A stretch of DNA of 64,000 nt. Source: Streptomyces sp. rh34. GTDB taxonomy: Bacteria; Actinomycetota; Actinomycetes; Streptomycetales; Streptomycetaceae. Position numbers and translations under genes: made by a program. Of this stretch, positions 15,632-24,478 are shown piece by piece. Positions within the stretch are counted from its first letter, which is position 1, and each line of letters begins with the position of its first letter. The notes below the pieces were generated by a model. It was given only the letters and a program-made list of their open reading frames with translations, had not been told where the DNA came from and made no database searches. The stretch is taken from the NCBI RefSeq assembly GCF_002551245.1, contig NZ_NTGZ01000001.1:1-64000 (forward strand), given 5' to 3'.

Positions 15632-16734
15632 TCGCGAGCCCGTACAACGGAACGTTCCTGATTGCCCGCCCCGGCTTCAAGGGCGGCATGCGCATCCCAC
15701 GGACCCTCTACGAAGAGCTGGCCTCGACCGCCGAGAGCAGCAGCCCGCTGCCGGCCTGGCTCCTCGCCCACGCCCACACTGCCTGGGGTCTGGGCCTGGC
15801 GGGCGCGGTGATGCGAGACACCGTTCTCGTACGCCCCGAGACCGGTCTCGGCTACGGCCGCGCCACATACGAGATCAACAAGGGCTGCAACTTCAACTGC
15901 GAGCACTGCTACCTCGCGGAGCGGAAGTTCGAGGGGCTGCCCTGGCCGGACAAGGTCCGGCTCCTGCACCTGCTGCGGGACGCCGGGGTGCTGTGGCTCC
16001 AGTTCACTGGCGGCGAGCCGCTTATCGACCGGGACTTCGTGGACGCGTACACGCTCGCTCACCGCTCCGGGATGCTGATCGAGATCCTGACCAACGGCTC
16101 CCGGCTGCACCGCCCCGAGATCATCGAGCTTCTGCGCGACCTGCCGCCGCACAAGGTGACCGTCTCTCTCTACGGGGCGACCCCGGACAGCTTCGACTCG
16201 CTTACCCGCAAGCCGGGAGCGTTCAAGCTGGTCGAGAAGGGACTCGTCGCGGCGCGCGCGGCGGGCATCGCGCTGGAACTGGCGTTGATCATCACCCGCC
16301 ACAACGCCCATGAGCTGGACGCCATGCGGGCTCTCGCCGAGCAGTACGGGGCGAGCCGCCAGGAGTACGGAACGATCTCCCCCACGTACACGGGCACTCC
16401 CGAACCTCTGGCCGCACAGGCGCCCGGCTTCCTGGACAAGGCCAGCGTCTTCAAGGGCTGCCCCGCCGGCCACACCTTCTTCCACGTTGACCCGCACGCC
16501 CTGGCGACCATGTGCAAGGTCGGCCGTGAGAACCCCGTCGACCTCATGTCCGAGGGTCTGGACGGACTCCTCCGCTTGCCCGGCATCGCCGATGCCCAGA
16601 TGCTTCGCACCGGTGGCTGCGGCGGCTGTCAGCTCTCCGGCACCTGCCGGGTCTGCCGACCGCTCGCCAAGGCGTACCAGGAGGCGAAGGCACCACTGAA
16701 CACCTACTGCCAACACGGAAGCGAGGAAACGTGA
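15619..16734 (+). CDS. Radical SAM enzyme with SPASM-like Cys-rich C-terminus (putative peptide maturase)
   Basis: 371 residues from GTG 15619 (GGAGGAGGT before it). The 4Fe-4S/SAM motif is CNFNCEHC (Cys 90, 94, 97). The GGEPLIDRDF motif and a TIM-barrel core follow. The C-terminus has CGGCQLSGTCRVC and a last Cys in NTYC, resembling SPASM auxiliary-cluster ligands. The first ~75 residues precede the barrel and could recognise a leader peptide. The gene sits between the ATPase gene (13-bp overlap) and a 45-codon ORF (1-bp overlap), the usual layout of a RiPP maturase and its substrate. The type of crosslink cannot be deduced. Confidence 0.85.
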   Translation: MHQLIASPYNGTFLIARPGFKGGMRIPRTLYEELASTAESSSPLPAWLLAHAHTAWGLGLAGAVMRDTVLVRPETGLGYGRATYEINKGCNFNCEHCYLAERKFEGLPWPDKVRLLHLLRDAGVLWLQFTGGEPLIDRDFVDAYTLAHRSGMLIEILTNGSRLHRPEIIELLRDLPPHKVTVSLYGATPDSFDSLTRKPGAFKLVEKGLVAARAAGIALELALIITRHNAHELDAMRALAEQYGASRQEYGTISPTYTGTPEPLAAQAPGFLDKASVFKGCPAGHTFFHVDPHALATMCKVGRENPVDLMSEGLDGLLRLPGIADAQMLRTGGCGGCQLSGTCRVCRPLAKAYQEAKAPLNTYCQHGSEET

Positions 16735-16871
16735 TGACCGCTGTCATGGTGGAGGTCGGCCCCAGGCCGCCGGCCCCGCAGGAGCCCGAGGGGATCATCC
16801 TCCTGGACGACCTGGAGGTGCTGACCGAGAGCGCCGTCCCGGGCTGCAACGACGACAACCCGTACCGGTAG
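16734..16871 (+). CDS. Putative RiPP precursor peptide, 45 aa
   Basis: ATG at 16734 overlaps the radical-SAM stop by one base, with GAGG nine bases upstream; GTG at 16731 is in frame. The N-terminal part is Pro-rich, then an acidic leader-like segment (IILLDDLEVLTESAV) leads to a short C-terminal segment Pro-Gly-Cys-Asn-Asp-Asp-Asn-Pro-Tyr-Arg. Translational coupling to a SPASM-type radical SAM enzyme, the LLDDLEVL leader and the compact Cys/Asn/Tyr-bearing tail point to a peptide substrate. It matches no precursor family I can name. It contains no CxxC or aromatic repeat. Confidence 0.62.
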   Translation: MTAVMVEVGPRPPAPQEPEGIILLDDLEVLTESAVPGCNDDNPYR

Positions 16872-16977
16872 ACAACCCGGTCGCGCAGAACCGCGGGGGC
16901 TTCTGGACGCTCTTCCGTCCGGAGCCCCCGCACCACTGCGTCCCCGCACACCCGCACCCGTGGAAGAGTGAACTCCC

Positions 16978-17799
16978 ATGGCGACCATCCGCATCGGCCT
17001 CGACCGCCTGCCGCCCGCCGCCCGCGCCGCCGTCGAAGAGCACACCGGCCCCCTCCTCACAGTCGGGGAGATCGCCGAGGGCTTCAACAGCGAGATCGCG
17101 GCCCGCGTCACCTCCGCCACGGGCACCTGGCACGTCAAGGGCCTGCGCACCGACCACCCCCGCGCCTGGACCCAGAGCCGGGAAGCCACCGTCGCCCCCT
17201 TCCTCACCGGCCTGGCCCCCGCCCTCCGCTGGCGCGTCGAGACCGCCGGATGGGACCTCCTCGGCTTCCAAGCCCTCACCGGCCACCACGCCGATTACGC
17301 CCCCGGCTCCCCCGGCCTCCCCGAAGTCGCCACCCTCCTGCGCCGCCTCGGCGAGACCCCCTGCCCCGGCATCGAACTACGCCAAGCCGAGCAGCGTTTG
17401 GAGCGCTACGCCGATCACCCGGACGATCTCCGCTTCTTCGCCGGGACCCACCTGCTCCATACCGACCTGAACAACGCCAACGTCCTCGTCGACGACCACG
17501 CTCCCCAGGGCGACCGGGCCCGCCTGGTCGACTGGGCCTGGGCCACCCGCGGAGCAGCCTGGCTCGACGCCGGCTACTGGGTCACCTGGCTCATCGCCTC
17601 CGGCCACACCCCCACATCCGCCGAACGCTGGGCCGCCGAGATCCCCTCCTGGCACACCGCCCCCGCCGAAGGCATCACCGCCTTCGCCGCCGCCAACGCC
17701 AACGTCTGGTCCGAGATCAGCAACGCCGACCCCCACCCGTGGACCTTGCGCCTCGCGACTGCCGCCACTACCTGGCACGCACACCGCAAGACTGGTTGA
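16978..17799 (+). CDS. Aminoglycoside-phosphotransferase-fold (APH) kinase
   Basis: 273 residues. The Brenner motif HTDLNNANVL and the following metal-binding LVDWAWAT mark the APH/choline-kinase fold. The N-lobe is short (TWHVKGLRTDHP). It follows the precursor ORF by 106 bp on the same strand, so it may belong to the same operon, and it lies 18 bp before the integrase in the same frame. Such kinases phosphorylate small molecules or hydroxylated side chains. Resistance is only one option; modification of the peptide is another. Confidence 0.8.
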   Translation: MATIRIGLDRLPPAARAAVEEHTGPLLTVGEIAEGFNSEIAARVTSATGTWHVKGLRTDHPRAWTQSREATVAPFLTGLAPALRWRVETAGWDLLGFQALTGHHADYAPGSPGLPEVATLLRRLGETPCPGIELRQAEQRLERYADHPDDLRFFAGTHLLHTDLNNANVLVDDHAPQGDRARLVDWAWATRGAAWLDAGYWVTWLIASGHTPTSAERWAAEIPSWHTAPAEGITAFAAANANVWSEISNADPHPWTLRLATAATTWHAHRKTG

Positions 17800-17817
17800 A
17801 CCGAACCCTCCACTCGG

Positions 17818-19218
17818 GTGTACGACGTGAAGATCTGGGGCATCCGCAAGCGCCCCGACCGCGCCGCCGCCTACCAGCTCCGCTGGCGGGCCGGCGCCCA
17901 GCCCTTCTCCAAGAGCTACAAGATCAAGGCTCGAGCGGACGGCCGCCGCGCGGAGTTGCTGACCGCCCTGCGCAACCGCGAGCGCTTCGATACCGACTCG
18001 GGTCTGCCCGAATCCGAGGTTCGGGCCCTGGAATCCCCCACGTGGTTCGCCCACGCTCGCGCCTACGCCGAGATGAAGTGGCCGGCGGCCTCGGCCAAGC
18101 ACCGTGCGAGCATCGCGGATGCCCTGGCTACGGTCACGTCCAAGCTGGTCAAGGACAGCCGCGGTGCTCCGGCACCGGAGGCTCTTCGAGCCGCGCTCTA
18201 CGCCTGGTCCTTCCGGTTCGTCCGCGGTGACGACGGTGTACTGCGTTGCCGACTCGATGTGGAGACGCCACCGGCCGACATCATGGCCGCGCTCGACTGG
18301 ATCGAGCGTAAGTCGGTAGACATCGCCGACCTGAGCACGCCTTCTGTGGTGCGGTCCGCGCTCAACGCCCTGAAACTCAAGATGGATGGGACGCCTGCGG
18401 CCGAGAACACTGTCAGGCGCAAGCTCCCCGTGTTCAGGAACTGCCTCCGGTACGCCGTGGAGCGCGAGCTACTGACGAAGCTCCCCCTGGGCCAGGTGGA
18501 CTGGAGCCCGCCGGGGACGGACGACGAGATCGACTTCCGATTCGTTCCTGGCCCCAGGCTCGCCGAGGACCTGATCGACACCGCTGGTAGGCAGGGCAAA
18601 CGCGGTCAGCACCTCAAAGCGTTCTACGGCTGCCTCTACTACGCGGCGAATCGCCCGGGGGAAGCAACCGGGCTGCGGGAGAACGATTTCGTCCTCCCGG
18701 AAGAAGGCTGGGGAGAGGTGATCCTCTCGACCAGCACCCCGCGTGTGGGTTCGGGCTGGACGGACACCGGCGAGTCCTTCGACACCAGGGGGCTCAAGAA
18801 GCGGGCCCGCAAGGCAACCCGCTCCGTGCCCATCCCGCCCGTCCTGGTTCACCTGGTGCGCGAGCACATCAAGCAGTTCGGCACCGCCGAGGACGGTCGC
18901 CTCTTCCGCGCGGTCCAGGGCGGTCACCTACTCTCGAAGGAGTACGGCGAAATCTGGCAGGCCGCCCGCCGAGAGGTCCTGACCGAGGCCGAGGTCGGCT
19001 CACCCCTGGCAGACGTGCCGTACTCCCTCCGGCACGCGGGCGTCTCCCTCTGGCTGGACTCCGGCGTCCCGCCCGCTGAGGTCGCCCGCCGCGCCGGCCA
19101 CAGCATCGCGGTCCTCTTCCGCTTCTATGCCAAGGCAATCCAGGGCAACCAAGATCATTCAAACCGACAAATCGAACGCTCTCTAGATGCAGCAGACCGC
19201 ACGCAGCGTGAAGGCTGA
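17818..19218 (+). CDS. Tyrosine site-specific recombinase (integrase) of element 1
   Basis: 466 residues from GTG 17818, the only start after the in-frame APH stop. The catalytic domain shows NRPGEATGL (first Arg), PYSLRHAGVS (His-x-x-Arg), GHSIAV and the nucleophile Tyr in FRFYAK. It is clearly homologous along its length to the integrase at 39103 (shared SAKHRASIA and PTWFxHARAYA). Compared with that copy it lacks the first few residues. It lies 3.1 kb from its attachment site, unusually far, because the HNH-repeat gene sits between them. Same-target integrases explain the tandem insertion. Confidence 0.9.
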   Translation: MYDVKIWGIRKRPDRAAAYQLRWRAGAQPFSKSYKIKARADGRRAELLTALRNRERFDTDSGLPESEVRALESPTWFAHARAYAEMKWPAASAKHRASIADALATVTSKLVKDSRGAPAPEALRAALYAWSFRFVRGDDGVLRCRLDVETPPADIMAALDWIERKSVDIADLSTPSVVRSALNALKLKMDGTPAAENTVRRKLPVFRNCLRYAVERELLTKLPLGQVDWSPPGTDDEIDFRFVPGPRLAEDLIDTAGRQGKRGQHLKAFYGCLYYAANRPGEATGLRENDFVLPEEGWGEVILSTSTPRVGSGWTDTGESFDTRGLKKRARKATRSVPIPPVLVHLVREHIKQFGTAEDGRLFRAVQGGHLLSKEYGEIWQAARREVLTEAEVGSPLADVPYSLRHAGVSLWLDSGVPPAEVARRAGHSIAVLFRFYAKAIQGNQDHSNRQIERSLDAADRTQREG

Positions 19219-19234
19219 AATAACACCATCCGGT

Positions 19235-22093
19235 CTACCCGACCAATCTCCGAACATCACGCCTATGGTCGGCTCGCAGTACAGTGCGAACGGATTCATG
19301 TTCGGGTGCATCCTTCAACCCTTTAGCAAGGATGAGACGCACACCAGGGTCGCTATCGGACGACAGGCGATCACCAAGACCTAGCCACCTTTCCGGGGCC
19401 CGACTCCAAGCCAACGCCGCAAAGCAACGCAGCCACGGACTCGGATGATTGGCCAGCATCTCAACATCCATCGAGAGCTCGCCATCGGGCAGATCTCGAA
19501 GCATCCTCGCGATAGACCGACACGTCGAGCTTCCCACCGAGGAAAGCAGTGGGACAGCGGATCGCTGGACCTCTACATACTGCTCTGTCGTATGCGCCAA
19601 CCGTCCGGCGGCTTCAAGCGCAAGGGCACCAAGGGAGAGGTCTCCTTCCATGACCCTAAAGCGACTGAAAGGATCATCTCCATAGCTCATCGAGACCGCA
19701 CTCGGCAACGGATCTCGCACAAATTCGAGCAGGGAATTAAATGTAGAATCTCTCGCTTCTGGCCGTAACTTCGACCCAACGATTTTGATGGCCACAATTG
19801 CGCTAGCGCGGTTCGATTCGACATCTCGCGACTCGAGCATCCGCGCCATCATCGCTTTGACGAATTCCTCCCTGTCAGAATCTTCGAGGATCGCGACAAG
19901 GATTGCCGCATCCGCCAAACCGACCCTTAGTTCCGTCACGCCGGCTTGGACTACGAGGGGTCGAACATACTCCTCACACTTCTGTCTAGCTACAGGCAAG
20001 CAAACGGTCGTGTCACATCCGGCCACCACGAGACCGAGTGCAGCGTACGGATTTCCCCTCTCTGCTTCGCCTCTCAAACGCTGCTGAACGCGCGCCGGAT
20101 TACCAGCCAGGATCCATTCACCTTCATACATAGCCTGGTCGCTAACTTCATTACCGAGCAGCACTGCATCACACAACATCTCGACCACGCGCGGCGCAAA
20201 TTCGGCACGACTATCGCAAATCTTTACGATTGCCTTAATGAGCGGCTCGTCTGTGCGGTGATGCGTTCCAGGCTTCCGGTTAAATGAATCCGACATCAGA
20301 TCAAGGAAACTTCGCGCACCTTCGAGACTTACCTCATCCGCAGTCGCCGAGAAAGCGCTGAATGCGGGCACCCATACACCCGTCTGCGAATTATTTGGAG
20401 GAGAGTCGCAAATTTCCGAAAGCGCGTATCTAGACCACGCCTGAGCACCCTCGCGAGAAAAGTACCTTCCGGCAAACGAGACAAACTCGCAGGCCGCCCT
20501 CTTCTCCCAATGAGGAGCAGAATCGGCAGGGGGATCCAGGATCAGCTCTTGATCCGGCCATTTCTTGGCAAGCTCTCTGAGTTTCTTCACCCTCCCGCTA
20601 CGAATATACGGGAGCGGGACTTCCGACCACTTCTCTGTCGACTCAAATAGATCACCAAAGCGCTCATGCGCCGTGAGCTCGGCCGCCCAGCTGGCCGAAA
20701 CGACTGAATGCCTGAGATTCTGATGAAGGCATTGCAGTGCATCGGGCCATTTCTTGTCGAGAATTCTCGACAGCGCCCGCTCTGCGAGTGGATACGGCTC
20801 AGGAAGCACCGACCCTTTGCCGGACGCCCTGAGGGACTGAGCGACGCGATGGAGATCATTAAGGTCTTCATTGAGCCGCCAGTACTGCACTCGTGCAGCT
20901 CGTAGAGAATATAGCCAGTCAGCCGCAGAATCATTCAGACGAGCTGTGACAGCGCCATCAACTGCATCCTGCCATCGCTGCGTTCCTTCGTCAGGGTGTC
21001 CGGTAAGGCAGAGGTACCGGGCATGCCTTGCGGCAATCCAGGCGGCAATGGCTGGTGAGTAGGTTGATCGCGCATTCCTCGTCAGGTCAGACCAATCACC
21101 CTCAGCTTCAGCCATGCACATCCGAAGCCGCACCGCCAAAGTAAGGCTATGCTCATCTCTTGGACTCTCACTAACCAGGCTCCTCAGTGCACTAATGCGA
21201 GAATTGATCAGATCCAGTCGGCGCCATGTAACTGCCTCTTCTGCAAGTGCAGTCGCAACATTCAAGTAGCCTTGATCTGCAATCTCCATCTGATCAAATA
21301 CTTCCGCTAGATCGTCTAGAGAAACACCTCTCTCATAGCCGAACGCGGCAGAATACGAGAGACCGCCGACTGCTCTTTGAATGCTCTCGGGGAGTGACTC
21401 TCGATATTTTTCGATCTCTTGAAGTTGCTGACTGACAGAAAATACGTCACCCGAGAAATAGTGCCGCCAGCCGAGATCTACTCGAAGTCTTGCAGCCTCA
21501 AGGGAGCTCTCACCTGCCTCTAGTGCCATGCACTGGCGACTACGAATGATGGCTGCATGGTGGACAAACGGGGATCCTTCAAGTCGAACAGCGACTTGAT
21601 CAAGTAGTGCTGCCGACTCCAGTGGGGTCTCTTTAAGTCGCTCTTCCGCCTGGCGCAACCGCTCACTCTGACCCAGGGATGAGATCGGCCCTCTCAGAAC
21701 TGCATCCGAGGTGATTGGAGGTTCCCGATTAATGATGCGCTCGATGGCGGCAAGTTCCGCCTCCCCGACTTGACGCTCGCCCTGCCGAGACTGCTCAATT
21801 TTCCACGCAGTCAGCTCTTCGATAGAGTAACTAGACTCATGCCTGTCGATTGGTGGGTGGTGATCACCACACAGGAGCAGAAGGTTCTCGAAATCATTGA
21901 GCTTGCCGAGGGGGTAAGCCGCATCATGTCGCGGCCCATTTTTCTTCTCGGAGCGAATATGAGCGATCTGCGCAGTAGGCGTATAGAGCTCACGATCCTT
22001 GAAAATCAAGGATCGTTTGCACCCTGGGTACGCGCAGTGCGTCGCTGTACCAAACAGTAGCTTAATCGTCACTTGCGTGTAGCTACGCGCCAT
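19235..22093 (-). CDS. HNH nuclease fused to long helical-repeat (TPR/HEAT-like) domain; candidate defence protein
   Basis: 952 residues. The N-terminal ~105 form an HNH nuclease: a C-x4-C pair (Cys20, Cys25), QIAHI (His45), RHD (His56), Asn70 in FENLLLLC, and CGDHHPPID (Cys75, His78-79). Residues ~120-950 are amphipathic helical repeats: TPR-like in the middle (LTAHERFGDLFEST, AAWIAARHARYLCLTGH), HEAT-like at the end (LANHPSPWLRCFAALAWSRAP). No NTPase, SAVED or membrane segment is seen. GC is far below the neighbours and codon use includes AT-rich codons, so it was acquired. It ends the island beside att and a restriction gene. I infer a nuclease with a sensor scaffold. Confidence 0.75.
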   Translation of the reverse strand: MARSYTQVTIKLLFGTATHCAYPGCKRSLIFKDRELYTPTAQIAHIRSEKKNGPRHDAAYPLGKLNDFENLLLLCGDHHPPIDRHESSYSIEELTAWKIEQSRQGERQVGEAELAAIERIINREPPITSDAVLRGPISSLGQSERLRQAEERLKETPLESAALLDQVAVRLEGSPFVHHAAIIRSRQCMALEAGESSLEAARLRVDLGWRHYFSGDVFSVSQQLQEIEKYRESLPESIQRAVGGLSYSAAFGYERGVSLDDLAEVFDQMEIADQGYLNVATALAEEAVTWRRLDLINSRISALRSLVSESPRDEHSLTLAVRLRMCMAEAEGDWSDLTRNARSTYSPAIAAWIAARHARYLCLTGHPDEGTQRWQDAVDGAVTARLNDSAADWLYSLRAARVQYWRLNEDLNDLHRVAQSLRASGKGSVLPEPYPLAERALSRILDKKWPDALQCLHQNLRHSVVSASWAAELTAHERFGDLFESTEKWSEVPLPYIRSGRVKKLRELAKKWPDQELILDPPADSAPHWEKRAACEFVSFAGRYFSREGAQAWSRYALSEICDSPPNNSQTGVWVPAFSAFSATADEVSLEGARSFLDLMSDSFNRKPGTHHRTDEPLIKAIVKICDSRAEFAPRVVEMLCDAVLLGNEVSDQAMYEGEWILAGNPARVQQRLRGEAERGNPYAALGLVVAGCDTTVCLPVARQKCEEYVRPLVVQAGVTELRVGLADAAILVAILEDSDREEFVKAMMARMLESRDVESNRASAIVAIKIVGSKLRPEARDSTFNSLLEFVRDPLPSAVSMSYGDDPFSRFRVMEGDLSLGALALEAAGRLAHTTEQYVEVQRSAVPLLSSVGSSTCRSIARMLRDLPDGELSMDVEMLANHPSPWLRCFAALAWSRAPERWLGLGDRLSSDSDPGVRLILAKGLKDAPEHESVRTVLRADHRRDVRRLVG

Positions 22094-22239
22094 GGGATTA
22101 GACTAACTGAGACAAAGGACATCGCTACTACTATCTGCGATTTCGCAGCCAAGTCTCGGCCTCGTAGCGGGGGGTGCTGTTGGGGCCTCATCGACGGCCG
22201 GCCCGCTGCAAGGCGTCACACCGCCTTCTCCCGCGTTGT

Positions 22240-22358
22240 GGTCCACACACGCTGGTCAACGACGTGACAAGGGCGGATCAAGGTGAGACAGACACCATGC
22301 GAAAGGGGCGCCCCCAGTCAGGGGCACCCCTTGTGGCCAGCGCGTACGCTGACCTGCT
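22240..22358. promoter_or_regulatory. Right end of element 1: arm-type motifs and hairpin
   Basis: GGTCCACACACGCTGGTC begins at 22240, 119 bp before the middle att core. It matches the motif at 40528-40545, 115 bp before the right core. A 12-bp stem with one mismatch (22303-22332) could terminate transcription. CTGACCTGCT at 22349-22358 abuts the core. The rest of the 571-bp gap to the next gene holds only the att copy and the left arm of element 2. Confidence 0.6.
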
Positions 22359-22418
22359 GCGGTGGGTGTGGGATTTGAACCCACGGTGACATCGCTGCCA
22401 CGACGGTTTTCAAGACCG
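22359..22418 (-). repeat. Middle attachment site (tRNA-Ser 3' half copy) between the two elements
   Basis: 60 bp identical to 40644-40703, from the tRNA acceptor end past the anticodon loop. It is both the right end of element 1 and the left end of element 2. It has no 5' half, so it is not a functional tRNA. Confidence 0.93.
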
Positions 22419-22443
22419 CCTACCTCAACGAACGTCCGGCTCT

Positions 22444-22508
22444 CTGACCTGCTCCCATGCTGAGACTGCGCCTCAGGAGTGCTTCGCTGGCCCACACATA
22501 GCCCACGG
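22444..22508. promoter_or_regulatory. Putative integrase arm-type sites, left end of element 2
   Basis: CTGACCTGCT at 22444-22453 and GGCCCACACATAGCCCACGG at 22489-22508, which holds two GCCCAC copies. They mirror the order and spacing seen at the left end of element 1. Confidence 0.6.
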
Positions 22509-22664
22509 CTCTCGGGTTGGGGCACGCCCATACGAGCTGTGCGTAGCCTCACGAGACGTCATGAACACAGCCAGACGACTGGGGACACAGCCACCGTCGA
22601 GACCAAGTCTGAGACGGCTTCGCTCCGAAGCCTGTTGTCAGTGCCGTGATCTACGGTGTGGTTC

Positions 22665-24335
22665 ATGGCACCGTCTGAGATCACGCGCGAAGGCATCCTG
22701 AGTGCGATTGCAGAGCATGACCGCCTCGGGGCAGAGGCGTTCCGCGACACGTACGGCTACCGTGCGGCTCTCACGTACCTGCTCGTGCACGAAGGACGAG
22801 AGTATGACTCCAAGGCCATCGCCGGCGTTGCTCATCGCTACGACTTCGGAACTGCGCTAAAGCACTCACAACTCAGCGGTGGCCTGGAGGGAGCCGTGGC
22901 GTGGCTCAGGCGGGAAGGCTTCACAGTCGTTGAGCCGCCTAAGACATTCCACCGGCGAGTTGGTGACGTCCGGCCGCCCCGTCGTGCAGATGGCACGCCG
23001 CTGCACAGGCCCGTACTTCTGCTGTGGGCACTTGGGCAGGCCGTGGCTGGCGCGCCCCGTATGCAGCCGTGGTCCACCACACGTGATGCCGTGGCGCCCC
23101 TGATGGAGAAGTATGCCCAGGCCGAGGACGGTATCGACGCCACCCGCTACCCGTTTTGGGTGCTGGTACGAGACGGCCTTTGGAGCCTTGACGATGCTGC
23201 GGAGCTAACTCTCACCAGTCAGGGGCGCCGTCCCACGCTGGAGTCCTTGAACCGAGTAGATCCGACAGGCGGTCTCCGCGAGGAGGACTACACGCTACTG
23301 CTGTCGCAACCCGAAGCCGCCGCCAGTGCCGCGGCAGGCCTGCTGCTGCGCTACTTCTTCCCGCTCCCCCCCAACCTGCTAGACGACTTTGGCCTCCGCA
23401 CTCTGCTCGCCGGCAGGTGGGCCGATGCCCTGCGCCCACTGCTCGGGGAAACGTTCAAGGACCGCGACGCTATCTGGCGGACCTATGGCGGCCAGAAGAT
23501 GGCAGGGATCGGCTGCCTCGCAGACGGGATTCTCAGCGCCTTCTCCGACGACAAGGGGCCCTACGCCGACGGACGTATCCCTGACACCAACTGGATCGCC
23601 TACGTGGGAGACGGCCTCTCCGGCGATCAGGAGATCACTGACGGCAATGAGCTCATGGCCTCATACCAAGCCGATGGTCGTCCGCTCCGCTACTGGCATA
23701 AGCCTTACCAAGGACAGTTCAGCTTCGAGACATGGGCCGTGATTGTGCAACGCCGGCGACGCTGGGGCCTCGGCGAAGACAAGGAGTGGCGTCGCGAGTT
23801 CCTCTGGGTACTGGCCCCCGTCCCCTCGCCTGAGCGCGAGACGTGGCCTTCAGACGTTGTCGCCGCATTGGAAGCGGACACGGGCGAGTTGCACGACGAC
23901 ACTGCCGACTACCGGCCCGGTGATGTCGATCCCGAAGAGCGTGACGCCGGCGAGAGCGACAAGGACGCCTACCAGCGTCTGGCGCAGAGGGCCGAAACGA
24001 ACGCCAAACGGCGAGGCCAGCTGAAGAAGCCGACCGTCGCCGACCGCTACGTCCGGGACCCAAGCGCAAGAGCAGCCGTGATACGGCGGAGCAAGGGCAA
24101 CTGCGAGAGTCCCAAGTGCGAGGGGCACCCCAAGGAACGCACCACCGCGGGCCTGCCAATCTTGCAGGTAGACCACGTACGCGACCTGACCAAGGGCGGA
24201 CCCGACGTTCCCTGGAACATGATCGCCCTCTGCCCAAACTGCCATGCCCTGAAGACCTACGGCGAGAACCGGAAGAGCCTCCAACGCCTCCTCGCAGCGA
24301 CGGCCAAGCAGCTGCACGAGGAGGTGCTCAACTAG
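22665..24335 (+). CDS. ScoMcrA-like type IV restriction endonuclease (sulfur-binding, SRA-like and HNH domains)
   Basis: 556 residues from ATG 22665. Residues ~1-95 look like the ScoMcrA head domain (REYDSKAIAGVAHRYDFG, WLRREGFTV). Residues ~112-260 resemble the sulfur-binding domain (HRPVLLLWALGQAVAG, YPFWVLVRDGLWSL). About 290-385 is SRA-like (GDQEITDGNELMASY, RPLRYWHKP). The last ~80 are an HNH nuclease with zinc cysteines (CESPKCEGH, CPNCH) and catalytic QVDHVRDL. The Streptomyces prototype cuts phosphorothioated (Dnd) and 5-methylcytosine DNA, so this gene should reject modified foreign DNA. It is the first cargo gene of element 2 and monocistronic. Confidence 0.83.
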   Translation: MAPSEITREGILSAIAEHDRLGAEAFRDTYGYRAALTYLLVHEGREYDSKAIAGVAHRYDFGTALKHSQLSGGLEGAVAWLRREGFTVVEPPKTFHRRVGDVRPPRRADGTPLHRPVLLLWALGQAVAGAPRMQPWSTTRDAVAPLMEKYAQAEDGIDATRYPFWVLVRDGLWSLDDAAELTLTSQGRRPTLESLNRVDPTGGLREEDYTLLLSQPEAAASAAAGLLLRYFFPLPPNLLDDFGLRTLLAGRWADALRPLLGETFKDRDAIWRTYGGQKMAGIGCLADGILSAFSDDKGPYADGRIPDTNWIAYVGDGLSGDQEITDGNELMASYQADGRPLRYWHKPYQGQFSFETWAVIVQRRRRWGLGEDKEWRREFLWVLAPVPSPERETWPSDVVAALEADTGELHDDTADYRPGDVDPEERDAGESDKDAYQRLAQRAETNAKRRGQLKKPTVADRYVRDPSARAAVIRRSKGNCESPKCEGHPKERTTAGLPILQVDHVRDLTKGGPDVPWNMIALCPNCHALKTYGENRKSLQRLLAATAKQLHEEVLN

Positions 24336-24478
24336 TTGCGAGACGCCTCGTACACCACCGACCATCTCGATAGTTCCTGCTCAGATGGGTTGTAACCAGC
24401 GAAAATCGAACATATAATCGGAAAGGCGATCGTAGCCTTTAGTAGCTGGGTGTTAACCGAGGGGGATAACATGCCTTC

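Larger units (their letters stand above)
12664..22358. mobile_element. Element 1: integrase-bearing genomic island in tRNA-Ser, no transfer or replication genes
   Basis: The 9.7-kb interval is bounded by two direct copies of the tRNA-Ser 3' half (12664 and 22359). It carries a tyrosine integrase (17818-19218) of the same family as that of the neighbouring AICE, a radical-SAM peptide locus and an HNH-repeat protein. I find no excisionase, TraB or replication gene. It may be a decayed AICE, or an element that relies on a co-resident one for excision and transfer. Confidence 0.8.

Noticed and set aside
16734-16871. FXSXX-COOH or mycofactocin-type precursor
   Set aside because: The tail ends in Asn-Pro-Tyr-Arg with a Cys, not FxSxx or the VY end of MftA, and the partner genes of those systems are absent.
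16978-17799. Aminoglycoside resistance gene
   Set aside because: Only the general APH fold motifs are seen. Nothing marks a specific resistance enzyme, so only the fold is called.
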